Below are positions 1 to 7,478 of a stretch of 21,991 bases of DNA, piece by piece (within the stretch, counting starts at the first letter, position 1; each line of letters begins with the position of its first letter). Origin of the DNA: TMED13 sp042090305 (lineage in GTDB: Bacteria; Pseudomonadota; Alphaproteobacteria; Methylaequorales; Methylaequoraceae); assembly GCA_042090305.1 (NCBI GenBank), contig JBELJQ010000027.1, positions 1 to 21,991 on the forward strand. The letters are read 5' to 3'. A program made the position numbers and the translations under genes. The notes beneath the pieces are model-generated. The model worked only from the letters and a program-made list of their open reading frames with translations. It ran no database searches and was not told where the DNA came from.

Positions 1-51
1 CCGACACGCGGATTATGATTCCGCTGCTCTAACCACCTGAGCTACTCCGCC
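1..51 (-). tRNA. tRNA-Met (CAU), elongator type, 3' part cut off by the window edge
   Basis: Read on the minus strand from position 51, the sequence starts GGCGGAGTAGCTCAG, the acceptor 5' strand plus the D-stem and invariant D-loop bases of a tRNA. It continues to an anticodon stem GCGGA/TCCGC closing the 7-base loop ATCATAA, which gives anticodon CAT. The variable loop and T arm lie outside the window. The 5' bases resemble alphaproteobacterial elongator tRNA-Met as I remember it, rather than initiator tRNA or the CAU-reading tRNA-Ile2. It lies 120 bp downstream of mnmA on the same strand, so it may be co-transcribed or have its own promoter; no convincing promoter was found in the gap. Confidence 0.92.
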
Positions 52-72
52 ATTTTAAGAGATCAAAGGTTA

Positions 73-87
73 ACTAATATGATTAGT
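73..87. repeat. Short perfect inverted repeat upstream of tRNA-Met
   Basis: ACTAAT and ATTAGT form 6-bp arms around a 3-bp centre, 22 bp upstream of the tRNA 5' end, in the 120-bp gap between mnmA and the tRNA. It could be a small hairpin in the leader or an operator-like palindrome. It has no G+C-rich stem and no clean U-run, so it is not a convincing terminator. Such repeats also arise by chance in A+T-rich DNA. Nothing else was recognised in this gap. Confidence 0.3.
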
Positions 88-171
88 AAAGAGATTTAAC
101 TCAAAAAAACAATAGATTCAACAGAGAAATATATTTTAGTTTTTATCAACTTATTGATTATTACAAAATAT

Positions 172-1326
172 TTAAACATTCTTTTCACTAGCAGATATCC
201 ATCCCCCACCAATCATTTTATTAAAATCATCATAAAAGACACATGCTTGACCAGGAGCGATACCAGTTTCAGGTCTAGATAACTCAACAATTCCAGTATT
301 TTTAATTTTATTTTTAATATTTACAGTACCGTTAACAAAATTATTACCTGACCTAATTTTTATATTCGCTTTAAATGAATGTTCAGGAAGAAATTTGGAG
401 CAAAAATTTAAGTCTTTTATATAAATAATATATTTTCTTAACTTATTTCTAGGCCCTACAATTATTTTATTATTAATTGGGTCAATATCGATTACATAAT
501 GCGGTTCATGTGAAGAGTTTCCTTTTATTCCACCTACTCCTATTCCTTTTCTTTGACCAATAGTATAGTTTACTAAACCATCATGATAACCCATTAATTT
601 TCCATCTAATGACTCAATCACTCCCCTTTTAAATGATTTTGGTGATTTTTTTTTAAGAAAATCTCTGTAATTACCATCTGGGATAAAACATATATCTTGA
701 CTATCAGGTTTGTTTGCCACCTCTAGTTTAAAAAAGTTTGCAAAATCTCTTATCTTTTTTTTTGAAAAACCACCTAATGGAAACCTTAATATTTTTAATT
801 GTTCTTGTGTTGTTGCAAATAAAAAATAACTTTGATCTTTTTGTGAATCATCTGCTTGGTATAAAAAAACATTATCATTCTTTTCAATTCTTTTTACATA
901 ATGACCAGTTGCAAGATATTTAGATCCGATAGATTTTGTAAAATCGATTAAATCTGTAAACTTAACGGTTTGGTTGCATTTTATACATGGAATGGGTGTA
1001 AAACCATTATTATAACTTTCAACAAAGTCATCGATTACGGATTCTTTAAATTTTGACTTATAATCGATTATAAAATGTTTTATGCCAATTTTCTTTGCAA
1101 CGCTTCTAGCATCTCGAATATCAATGCCTGAGCAACAAGTCTTAGAGTTATTTTTCTTTGAAGCTTCATATAGCTTCATGGATACACCAATTACTTGATA
1201 ACCAGCAAAATTTAGTAACGCTGCTGTAACAGATGAGTCAACTCCACCAGACATTGCTACAACAATTTTTGTTCCTTTCTTAGGAAGGTTATTATTATTT
1301 ATAAAATCTGTTAAATTAATATCCAT
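172..1326 (-). CDS. mnmA: tRNA-specific 2-thiouridylase MnmA
   Basis: MnmA puts sulphur on U34 of tRNA-Lys, -Glu and -Gln, using ATP and sulphur that starts at IscS. The 384-residue protein has the PP-loop SGGVDSS at about residues 26-32, the motif TPIPCIKCNQTVKF at 110-123 containing the likely catalytic C117, and DSQDICFIP with the second catalytic cysteine C213. These match E. coli C102 and C199 by motif. The doubled-Cys TPIPCxxCNQTVKF form is typical of alphaproteobacteria. It begins 1 bp after the iscX stop, so it is the last protein gene of the isc operon. That links the desulfurase directly to a main user of its sulphur. The length is normal and the gene intact. Confidence 0.97.
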   Translation of the reverse strand: MDINLTDFINNNNLPKKGTKIVVAMSGGVDSSVTAALLNFAGYQVIGVSMKLYEASKKNNSKTCCSGIDIRDARSVAKKIGIKHFIIDYKSKFKESVIDDFVESYNNGFTPIPCIKCNQTVKFTDLIDFTKSIGSKYLATGHYVKRIEKNDNVFLYQADDSQKDQSYFLFATTQEQLKILRFPLGGFSKKKIRDFANFFKLEVANKPDSQDICFIPDGNYRDFLKKKSPKSFKRGVIESLDGKLMGYHDGLVNYTIGQRKGIGVGGIKGNSSHEPHYVIDIDPINNKIIVGPRNKLRKYIIYIKDLNFCSKFLPEHSFKANIKIRSGNNFVNGTVNIKNKIKNTGIVELSRPETGIAPGQACVFYDDFNKMIGGGWISASEKNV

Positions 1327-1327
1327 G

Positions 1328-1528
1328 TTAATCTCTCTCGTCTATCCATGCCATTTGAATAGCCTCAAGTATTTTTTCATTGGAGTCTTCTGGAAGGCCA
1401 CCAAAGTTTTCTAGGCCCATAACCCATGCATGTAAATCTGTGAACCTAAGATTTACATTATCCTTCTCGGGATATTTTTCTTCAAGCATTATTGCAATAT
1501 CTACTGTATCCGTCCATTTAATCGACAT
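1328..1528 (-). CDS. iscX: Fe-S assembly protein IscX
   Basis: A 66-residue acidic protein matching the whole IscX family: KWTD at the start, RFTDLHAWV in the middle and SNEKILEAIQMAWIDE at the end. In E. coli, IscX (YfhJ) binds IscS at the site also used by the frataxin homologue CyaY, binds iron, and modulates desulfurase activity. It sits between fdx (3 bp gap) and mnmA (1 bp gap), its usual place at the end of an isc operon. The length equals that of E. coli IscX. Its presence supports a full bacterial-type ISC locus rather than the reduced set of obligate intracellular relatives. Confidence 0.96.
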   Translation of the reverse strand: MSIKWTDTVDIAIMLEEKYPEKDNVNLRFTDLHAWVMGLENFGGLPEDSNEKILEAIQMAWIDERD

Positions 1529-1531
1529 TTT

Positions 1532-1867
1532 CTACACGCTCATATTTCTTGTTCCAGTTGGTACTTTTACCTTCATACCATTTAGAGAATCATTCACAAT
1601 AATTTGGCAGCCAAGCCTCGATGTATGTGTTAATCCCCAAGCCAAGTCCAACATATCCTCTTCTTCTTCAGAGGGTTCTGGAAGATTTTCAAAGAATTCT
1701 TTCTCTATAATTAAATGACAGGTAGAACAGGCTAATGAACCTTCACAAGCACCCTCAAGGTCTACTCCATTTTTATGAGCTACTTCAAGCAGAGAAAGGC
1801 CATTTTGTGCATCAACAACTTTCTCTGAACCGTCTGCCTCTACAAAAATTATCTTTGTCATATTCAT
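1532..1867 (-). CDS. fdx: ISC-type [2Fe-2S] ferredoxin Fdx
   Basis: A 111-residue adrenodoxin-type ferredoxin that passes electrons for cluster assembly on IscU. The four cluster ligands are C41, C47, C50 and C87, in the motif CEGSLACSTCH and the later RLGC. The acidic patch EPSEEEEDMLDLAWGLT is the family's partner-binding helix. Its ATG overlaps the hscA stop as ATGA, which implies translational coupling. A second ATG two codons later (position 1861) would also give a normal N-terminus (MTKIIFVE), so the start is uncertain by two residues. The order hscA-fdx-iscX is standard. Confidence 0.96.
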   Translation of the reverse strand: MNMTKIIFVEADGSEKVVDAQNGLSLLEVAHKNGVDLEGACEGSLACSTCHLIIEKEFFENLPEPSEEEEDMLDLAWGLTHTSRLGCQIIVNDSLNGMKVKVPTGTRNMSV

Positions 1868-3654
1868 TCTTCCAATTGTTTAGCGTCTTTTCCGACTAAA
1901 CTAGAGAACTCTGTCTCAATTTTCTTTTGAGCAAATTTCTCTGTTTCTTTGTTTAACTGCTCATAGAGAGCTTCGATTCTACTTTTATTATTATTGTTTA
2001 ACTCAACTTTTAACATTGTAATAATTTTATTAATATTTACTATATTTTTTTTATCACACAGCTTTTCAATATCTTTATTATAAAACCCTATTTCGTTTAT
2101 TAATTTCTGAGCTTTAACTTTAATTTCTATAAGCATTCTTTGATTAATATCTTCTTCAGCATTACTTATACTTGACTCAACTATTCGTCTCATTTCTTTT
2201 AAGTCAATATCTTTACCCGTTTTTATAACTAAATTATTCTTTTTTCCAGTAGATTCATCAATAGCTGATACTAACAGAATTCCATCTGCGTCTAGAGAAA
2301 ACCTTACTTTAACTCTTGGAATTCCAGCTGGTCTAGGATCTAAACCGGATAAGATAAATTCACCTAAATTTCTATTATTATCTGAAGTTTCTCTTTCACC
2401 CTGAAGAATCTTAACTTTTATTGAAGTTTGACCATTTTCAAATGTTGTAAAACTTTGCTCTTTAATAGCTGGAATTGGGGTGTTTCTTGAGATAACTTTT
2501 TCCATAAGACCTCCAACGGTTTCAATTCCTAGTGACAATGGTGTAACATCTAAAAGTAAATTATTTGAACCATTTAAAATGTCATATCCATGAAGGGCAG
2601 CACCTTTAGAAACGACTAAATCAGGATTAAAATCATCAAATAACTTTGACTTAAAAGACTTTTTAAGCTTTTGACTTACAAGTTGGCACCTAGTTGACCC
2701 TCCTACCAAAATTATACCATCTATAGAATCATCAGTAATGTTAAGCTCATTCTTTAAGTTCTTAGTAATTTTAATTGTTCTTTCAATCAATAACTCGATT
2801 GATTTGTTAAAGTCGATAAGTCTAATATTAATTTTTTTTTTTTTATTATTGACTTTAATTATATCTGAAAAATTCTCTTTCTGAGAAAACTTTTCCTTGT
2901 AAGTTTTACTTAATCTTAACATTTTTTTTTTTTCCTCAGCGTTTATAGAACTAAATTCTAGATTAAAATTTTCTTTTAGGATAAATTCTGCAAAAGCTTC
3001 ATCTAAATCATCACCACCAAGCATTGTATCACCACTAGTTCCAAGAACCTTGAATATGCCTTCAGAAAGTTTAAGTACTGATATATCAAAAGTACCTCCA
3101 CCTAAGTCATAAACTAAGAATGTACCAGTTTTTTTTGTTTCTAAACCATATGCAAAGGCTGCTGCAGTAGGTTCATTTATAAGTCGTCTGACATTAAGTC
3201 CAGCAAGGAAGGCTGATCTCATAATTTCAGAACGAGATTTTTCATCAAAATATGCTGGAACTGTTAAAATACAGTCATAAACTGGTGATTTTAAATAGGA
3301 ATCACATAGATTCTTTAAGTAAGAAAAAAAATCTTTAGCTACTTCAACAGAGGATATTTTTATATCATCATAGTTTTTGAAAAGCTTATCGTCGGGGTCC
3401 TTTACAAAATTTCTTTTAATTGAATAAATCGTGTTTAAAAATTCATTTTCAAAGATATTATTACCAAACTTTTTTTTTTCTTCTTTATAGGAAATTGCTG
3501 TGGGTATCAAAATTTTATCATTTTCATCACTTATAAATTTAACTTCACCATTAATAAATACTGAGGTAACTGAATTAGTGGTTCCAAAGTCAATTCCAAT
3601 ACAAGTGTTTTCTTTTGTAATTTTTGATGGCTCTTCGATAGTTAATAAACTCAT
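1864..3654 (-). CDS. hscA: Fe-S cluster chaperone HscA (Hsp70 family)
   Basis: Specialised Hsp70 that binds the LPPVK loop of IscU and, with HscB, drives ATP-dependent transfer of the nascent cluster to acceptors. The 596 residues have the ATPase domain with GIDFGTTNS at 20-28, VYDLGGGTFDIS at 181-192 and ILVGGSTR at about 315-322. The linker LLLDVTPLSLGIE starts at about 366, followed by the substrate domain and a helical lid to the end. The opening LLTIEEPS before the ATPase domain resembles E. coli HscA and separates it from DnaK. It starts 8 bp after hscB and overlaps fdx by 4 bp. Two long A-runs (12 and 13 A in the coding strand) encode lysine stretches at about residues 241-244 and 269-274. 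Confidence 0.95.
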   Translation of the reverse strand: MSLLTIEEPSKITKENTCIGIDFGTTNSVTSVFINGEVKFISDENDKILIPTAISYKEEKKKFGNNIFENEFLNTIYSIKRNFVKDPDDKLFKNYDDIKISSVEVAKDFFSYLKNLCDSYLKSPVYDCILTVPAYFDEKSRSEIMRSAFLAGLNVRRLINEPTAAAFAYGLETKKTGTFLVYDLGGGTFDISVLKLSEGIFKVLGTSGDTMLGGDDLDEAFAEFILKENFNLEFSSINAEEKKKMLRLSKTYKEKFSQKENFSDIIKVNNKKKKINIRLIDFNKSIELLIERTIKITKNLKNELNITDDSIDGIILVGGSTRCQLVSQKLKKSFKSKLFDDFNPDLVVSKGAALHGYDILNGSNNLLLDVTPLSLGIETVGGLMEKVISRNTPIPAIKEQSFTTFENGQTSIKVKILQGERETSDNNRNLGEFILSGLDPRPAGIPRVKVRFSLDADGILLVSAIDESTGKKNNLVIKTGKDIDLKEMRRIVESSISNAEEDINQRMLIEIKVKAQKLINEIGFYNKDIEKLCDKKNIVNINKIITMLKVELNNNNKSRIEALYEQLNKETEKFAQKKIETEFSSLVGKDAKQLEE

Positions 3655-3662
3655 AATAAGCT

Positions 3663-4226
3663 CTACTTCTCTATAATCTTTTCAAGGTATGATAATTTAA
3701 TATTATTTTTTGATATTTTTTCATATTCATTATTCTTAAAATACTTTTCAATCTCAGTGAGAGTTTTTTTTATCATTTTATTTACTTTATCTTTAATTTT
3801 TTGTTTTATTTTTAAATTATTTGAAAACATAAATTCTTCTTGAATTTCCATTATCTCATTTAAAGTTTCTGGGTCATCAAATGATTTTCCTTCATTATAA
3901 TTATCAAAACCTGATAATTTAAGTATTAGATTTATTCGCGAAACATTATTTTTGAGCTTCTCATAAATTTCGTTTACTTTTGATGAATATATAGTTGAAA
4001 TCTCTCTTTCTTTTTCTGATAAATTGATATATTTGTCTGGATGAAATTTGGATTGTAACTGCAGATAACTTTCTTCTAGTTTGTCAATTGAAATTAGAAT
4101 GCTTTCTTTCATTCCGAAAAGCTCAAACTCATTAGCCTCTACTCCTTCCTGAATCTTTCCACAATGAATACAAAAAAATTCTGGTTTATTAGATTCTTTG
4201 CCGCAACTCCAGCATTTATTTTTCAT
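3663..4226 (-). CDS. hscB: Co-chaperone HscB/Hsc20 with an N-terminal four-cysteine module
   Basis: J-protein that delivers IscU to HscA and stimulates its ATPase. The J-domain HPD motif is at residues 62-64 (KFHPDKY), and residues about 105-187 form the HscB C-terminal helical domain that binds IscU. It is 187 residues; E. coli HscB is about 171 and lacks the extra N-terminus. Here residues 1-26 contain CWSCG at 5-9 and FFCIHCG at 17-23, so C5, C8, C19 and C22 form two CxxC knuckles. This resembles the zinc-binding tetracysteine domain of human HSCB, which also reads CWxCG then FFCPxC. The start is firm because the module is in frame directly after the ATG. Gene order iscA-hscB-hscA is canonical. 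Confidence 0.93.
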   Translation of the reverse strand: MKNKCWSCGKESNKPEFFCIHCGKIQEGVEANEFELFGMKESILISIDKLEESYLQLQSKFHPDKYINLSEKEREISTIYSSKVNEIYEKLKNNVSRINLILKLSGFDNYNEGKSFDDPETLNEIMEIQEEFMFSNNLKIKQKIKDKVNKMIKKTLTEIEKYFKNNEYEKISKNNIKLSYLEKIIEK

Positions 4227-4234
4227 TTAATTTT

Positions 4235-4558
4235 TTAAATATGAAAGGATTCACCACAACCGCATCTACCCTTTTCATTAGGGTTTAAAAATTTAAAACC
4301 AGATTCAATTATTCCTTCTTGGTAGTCCATCTTTGTACCTATTAAAAAAAGTGAAGCCTTTGGGTCAACATATATCTTAATATCATCTATTTTGACTACT
4401 TCGTATTCGCTCAACGGAGTGTCAACGTACTCGAGCTTATAAGTTAGACCAGAGCATCCTTTAGTTTCAATTCCGAGCTTGATACCTTCAGGCTTGACAG
4501 GCCTCGAAAGTATTAGTTTTTTTATCTGATTAAGGGCGCTATCAGTTACAGTTATCAT
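4235..4558 (-). CDS. iscA: A-type Fe-S carrier IscA
   Basis: A 107-residue A-type carrier that accepts and delivers clusters, particularly [4Fe-4S], after IscU. The three conserved cysteines are present: C35 in KGCSGLTY and C99 and C101 in the C-terminal GRCGCGESF. Length and C-terminus match IscA (107 in E. coli) rather than ErpA or SufA. Its ATG overlaps the iscU stop by 4 bp (ATGA), implying coupled translation. hscB follows after 8 bp. Confidence 0.95.
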   Translation of the reverse strand: MITVTDSALNQIKKLILSRPVKPEGIKLGIETKGCSGLTYKLEYVDTPLSEYEVVKIDDIKIYVDPKASLFLIGTKMDYQEGIIESGFKFLNPNEKGRCGCGESFHI

Positions 4559-4938
4559 TTATCATTTTTTTTTTTGTAATCGTCAATAGCTGCTTTTATT
4601 GCATCTTCGGCTAAAACTGAGCAATGAATTTTAACAGGAGGTAGAGCTAAATGATTTGCGATCTCTGTGTTTTTAATTTCATTAGCCTCATCAATATTTT
4701 TACCCTTTACCCATTCGGTAATTAGTGAGCTTGACGCTATTGCCGAGCCACAACCAAACGTTTTAAATTTAGCATCTTCTATGACACCATCTTCATTAAC
4801 TTTAATTTGTAATTTCATTACATCACCACACGCTGGCGCACCGACTAGACCTGTTCCAACTTCATTTGAAGTTTTATCCATAGATCCAACATTTTTTGGG
4901 TTTTCATAATGATCTAAAAGTTCTTTGCTATATGCCAT
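4555..4938 (-). CDS. iscU: Fe-S scaffold protein IscU
   Basis: Scaffold on which the [2Fe-2S] cluster is built from IscS sulphur, iron and ferredoxin electrons. All key residues are present in the 127-residue protein: C37 and D39 in PACGD, C63 in FGCGSA, and H105-C106 in LPPVKIHCS. That last motif also contains the LPPVK peptide (99-103) recognised by HscA. The gene has a strong ribosome binding site, AAGGAG at 4945-4950, six bases before the ATG. This is one of the clearest Shine-Dalgarno sequences in the window and fits the need for abundant scaffold. The 25-bp gap after iscS is the largest within the operon apart from the tRNA spacer. Confidence 0.97.
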   Translation of the reverse strand: MAYSKELLDHYENPKNVGSMDKTSNEVGTGLVGAPACGDVMKLQIKVNEDGVIEDAKFKTFGCGSAIASSSLITEWVKGKNIDEANEIKNTEIANHLALPPVKIHCSVLAEDAIKAAIDDYKKKNDK

Positions 4939-4963
4939 TTATTTCTCCTTTACAAAGTTATTA

Positions 4964-6181
4964 TTAATGAGCTGCCCATTTAATTTTACTTATGTCAACA
5001 CCTTCCTGTGCCATTTCCCACAATGGACTAAGCGTTCGCAGCCTTTTCACTTCATCCACTATTACATCAACCGCCTGTTTAACATCGTGTTCTGTAGTAA
5101 ATCTGCCGATACCAATTCTTAAACTTGTATGAGCGAGCTCCTCAGAAACGCCCAAAGCCTTTAGAACGTATGAAGGCTCTAATGAAGCAGATGTACAGGC
5201 TGAACCTGAGGAAACAGCAAGATTTTTAATTCCCATCATTAACGATTCACCTTCAACATAAGCAAAGCTTAAGTTAACGTTACCAGGTACTCTATGTTTT
5301 TCTGATCCATTAATGAAGATATCAGAACATTCGTTTTTAATACCGTCAACAAGTAAGTTTTTTAAGTCATTAATTCTATTTGATTCTTCTTGCATTTCTA
5401 AATTACAAATTCTACATGCTTCACCTAATCCAACGCATAGAGCTGGTGATAGTGTTCCAGACCTCATTCCCCGTTCTTGTCCACCGCCACTCATCATTGC
5501 TGAAATTCTTACCCTTGGTTTTCTTCTTACATAAAGAGCTCCTATTCCCTTGGGAGCATAGATCTTATGACCAGATATACTTAGTAAATCTATATTCATA
5601 TCATTTACATCTATTGGAATTTTTCCAACGGCTTGAGCGCAGTCTGTATGAAAAAAAACGTCGTGTTTTTTACAAATTTCACCGATTTTCTTCAAAGGCT
5701 GAATTACACCAATTTCATTATGAACGCCCATAATTGATACAATAAGCGTTTTATCAGTAATAGCTGACTCAAGCTCATTAATGTTGATTAAACCATCCTT
5801 ATTGACGGGTAAATAAGTAACTTTAAAACCCTTCTCTGATAAAAGCCTACAAGATTCTAAAACGCATTTATGTTCAGTAACACAAGTTATTATATGATTT
5901 TTTTTATCGCCGTAGAACTCTGCAACCCCTTTAATAGCAAGGTTATTTGATTCAGTAGCTCCTGAAGTGAATATTATTTCTTTTGGGTTAGCTGAAATAG
6001 TTTTTGCAACATTTTCTCTTGCAAATTCAACAGCTTCCTCAGCTTCCCATCCATATGAATGGTTACGAGAGTGCGGGTTACCATAGATCTCTCCGAAATA
6101 GGGTAACATTTTTTCTATTACTCTCGGATCTGCTGGTGTAGTAGCCTGATAATCGAGATATATATTATTAATTTTTTTCAT
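4964..6181 (-). CDS. iscS: Cysteine desulfurase IscS
   Basis: PLP enzyme that converts cysteine to alanine and a persulfide used for Fe-S clusters and, via relays, tRNA thiolation. The 405 residues match IscS throughout: H104, D180, Q183, PLP lysine K206 in SISGHKIY, and mobile-loop cysteine C329 in SSGSACTSASLEPSYVL. It ends SPLWEMAQEGVDISKIKW, the C-terminus that docks IscU. Stretches such as YQATTP, YGNPHSRNHSYGWE, TEHKCVLESC and GKIPIDVNDMNIDL are closer to my recollection of Rickettsia IscS and human NFS1 than to E. coli IscS, supporting an alphaproteobacterial or mitochondrial-type ISC. It starts 17 bp after iscR. It is complete and normal in length. Confidence 0.97.
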   Translation of the reverse strand: MKKINNIYLDYQATTPADPRVIEKMLPYFGEIYGNPHSRNHSYGWEAEEAVEFARENVAKTISANPKEIIFTSGATESNNLAIKGVAEFYGDKKNHIITCVTEHKCVLESCRLLSEKGFKVTYLPVNKDGLININELESAITDKTLIVSIMGVHNEIGVIQPLKKIGEICKKHDVFFHTDCAQAVGKIPIDVNDMNIDLLSISGHKIYAPKGIGALYVRRKPRVRISAMMSGGGQERGMRSGTLSPALCVGLGEACRICNLEMQEESNRINDLKNLLVDGIKNECSDIFINGSEKHRVPGNVNLSFAYVEGESLMMGIKNLAVSSGSACTSASLEPSYVLKALGVSEELAHTSLRIGIGRFTTEHDVKQAVDVIVDEVKRLRTLSPLWEMAQEGVDISKIKWAAH

Positions 6182-6198
6182 GTTAGATATTTAGTTAC

Positions 6199-6654
6199 TC
6201 AGATTAAATTATCCATTAAATATTTATTTTTAAATGAAATATTGTTAGATTTTACATCTTCAATTGATATAGAATGTAAGAAAAATGATATATGGTTTGT
6301 GAGTTCAAACCAAAGGTTATGGGTTAAGCATTTTGAGTTGTGACCTTTTGAGTTACAACCAAAATCACTTCCATTACATCTGTTGATTTTTAAGTCCTCG
6401 TCAATAGCCTTGATCACTTCATAAATAGAAATTGAATCTGGGTTTTTATCAAAGATGTATCCACCTAAGGGACCTCTGATACTTTTTACAATTCTCTTTT
6501 TCCTTAGAGAAGAGAATATTTGCTCAAGAAAACTTAAAGAAATGTTTTGTCTATTCGATATCTCGGATAGCTTTATCGGCCTTCCATCAGTATTATTTAT
6601 AGACATATCGACCAATGAAGTCACTGCTGCTTTTCCTTTTGATGTAAGTTTCAT
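6199..6654 (-). CDS. iscR: Rrf2-family Fe-S sensing regulator IscR
   Basis: Transcription factor whose [2Fe-2S] form represses isc genes when clusters are sufficient. The 151-residue protein has the Rrf2 winged helix at about 1-80 (MKLTSKGKAAVTSL, FLEQIFSSLRK, SIRGPLGGY). Putative cluster ligands are C93, C100, C109 and H112, with the diagnostic CLTHNLW at 109-115. E44 corresponds by motif to E. coli E43, which governs site selectivity. The Cys loop is longer than in E. coli (C92, C98, C104, H107), with one and three extra residues in the two intervals. The gene overlaps cysE by ATGA, so it is co-transcribed and probably autoregulated through the site upstream of cysE. Confidence 0.93.
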   Translation of the reverse strand: MKLTSKGKAAVTSLVDMSINNTDGRPIKLSEISNRQNISLSFLEQIFSSLRKKRIVKSIRGPLGGYIFDKNPDSISIYEVIKAIDEDLKINRCNGSDFGCNSKGHNSKCLTHNLWFELTNHISFFLHSISIEDVKSNNISFKNKYLMDNLI

Positions 6655-7421
6655 AAAATATCCTGCTTATCTTTAATTTTTTTCTTATCTCTTTGTTTAA
6701 TTCTAAAATTATCACCTACCTTTTGCTGCTGTGATAGTTTATTTTGAAGTTCTAATATTTTTTCATTTAGAATATGAATCTCTTTAAATAATGCGTTGAT
6801 GCTTTTTTTATTTGGGTCGTCGATTTTTCCCTCACATATTCCGTAGGCATCAAAGCTTTCTGAGTTTTTCTTTATTTCAGATTGTATTTTTCTAGCTGGA
6901 ATTCCTACAAATGTCATGTTAGGTGGAACATCATTAAGTACAACTGCATTTGCACCTATCCTTGAGTTTGAACCGATTACCACTGGGCCTAAGACTTGAG
7001 CTCCAGATCCGATAATAACATTATCCTCAAGTGTAGGGTGTCTTTTAACATTACGTTGAGATATTGAGTCTATGGAAGGTGATAAACCTCCAAGAGTTGT
7101 CTGTTGATACATTGTAACATTATTGCCGATTATTGAAGTTTCACCGATAACTAATCCTGCTCCATGATCAATAAAAAAACTATGGCCGATCTGGGCTGAT
7201 GGGTGAATTTCAATTGAGGTTAAAATTCTTGTGATACTACTTAAAAATCTGGCAACAAATTTAAGTTTGATTTTCCAAAGCAAATTAGAAAATCTATGAA
7301 AAAATATTGCATGAAATCCAGAATATGTAAAAAATATTTCAAAATGATTTCGAGCTGCTGGATCTCTTTTCTTAGCTGCGATCAGATCTGAATAAATCAG
7401 TGTGAACAAATTTTTTGACAT
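6651..7421 (-). CDS. cysE: Serine O-acetyltransferase CysE (short EpsC-type)
   Basis: Makes O-acetylserine from serine and acetyl-CoA, the committed step to cysteine. The 256-residue protein has an N-terminal helical part and a left-handed beta-helix of hexapeptide repeats at about 70-180. Putative catalytic residues are D20 (RDPA) and H86 (IDHGAGLVIGET), matching E. coli D92 and H158 by motif. The acetyl-CoA site segment is VTMYQQTTLGG. The long N-terminal region of E. coli CysE is missing, as in EpsC-type enzymes. Residues 181-256 form a charged tail with a possible coiled coil at about 208-234. First gene of the isc operon, as I recall for the Azotobacter and Pseudomonas cluster cysE-iscRSUA. 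A weak Shine-Dalgarno (AAGG) sits very close to the ATG. Confidence 0.94.
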   Translation of the reverse strand: MSKNLFTLIYSDLIAAKKRDPAARNHFEIFFTYSGFHAIFFHRFSNLLWKIKLKFVARFLSSITRILTSIEIHPSAQIGHSFFIDHGAGLVIGETSIIGNNVTMYQQTTLGGLSPSIDSISQRNVKRHPTLEDNVIIGSGAQVLGPVVIGSNSRIGANAVVLNDVPPNMTFVGIPARKIQSEIKKNSESFDAYGICEGKIDDPNKKSINALFKEIHILNEKILELQNKLSQQQKVGDNFRIKQRDKKKIKDKQDIL

Positions 7422-7443
7422 AACCTTCTAATTATAATATATA
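7415..7443 (+). promoter_or_regulatory. Candidate sigma70 promoter for the alpha/beta hydrolase gene
   Basis: A perfect -35 box TTGACA at 7415-7420, inside the first codons of cysE on the other strand, is followed 17 bp later by TATATA at 7438-7443 (4 of 6 matches). A start near 7450 would give a leader of about 35 bases that includes the IscR-like site at 7458-7482. A+T-rich DNA yields many -10-like strings, so the -35 box carries most of the weight. Confidence 0.4.
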
Positions 7444-7449
7444 TCAATA

Positions 7450-7478
7450 TTAATATTATATCTTACTAATTTAGTCAA
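7450..7478 (-). promoter_or_regulatory. Candidate sigma70 promoter of the cysE-isc-mnmA operon
   Basis: On the minus strand, TTGACT (7473-7478) lies 17 bp upstream of TATTAA (7450-7455, 4 of 6 matches to TATAAT). A start near 7443 would leave a leader of about 22 bases before the cysE ATG. The -35 box lies inside the IscR-like palindrome, the arrangement expected for repression by holo-IscR and similar to the E. coli iscR promoter. Confidence 0.5.

Noticed and set aside
52..171. A promoter for tRNA-Met and a terminator after mnmA
   Set aside because: The best minus-strand pair (TTGAAT at 116-121 and TAAATC at 93-98) matches the -10 at only about half its positions, and no stable stem follows mnmA.
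2832..2844. Long T-runs on the plus strand as intrinsic terminators
   Set aside because: They are lysine codon runs in minus-strand genes, with no G+C-rich hairpin in front of them.
5380..5733. Plus-strand open frame of 117 codons inside iscS
   Set aside because: It is antisense to a fully conserved gene, has no recognisable product and no ribosome binding site; the same applies to the other short antisense frames in iscR, fdx, iscU, hydrolase, mrcA and rne.
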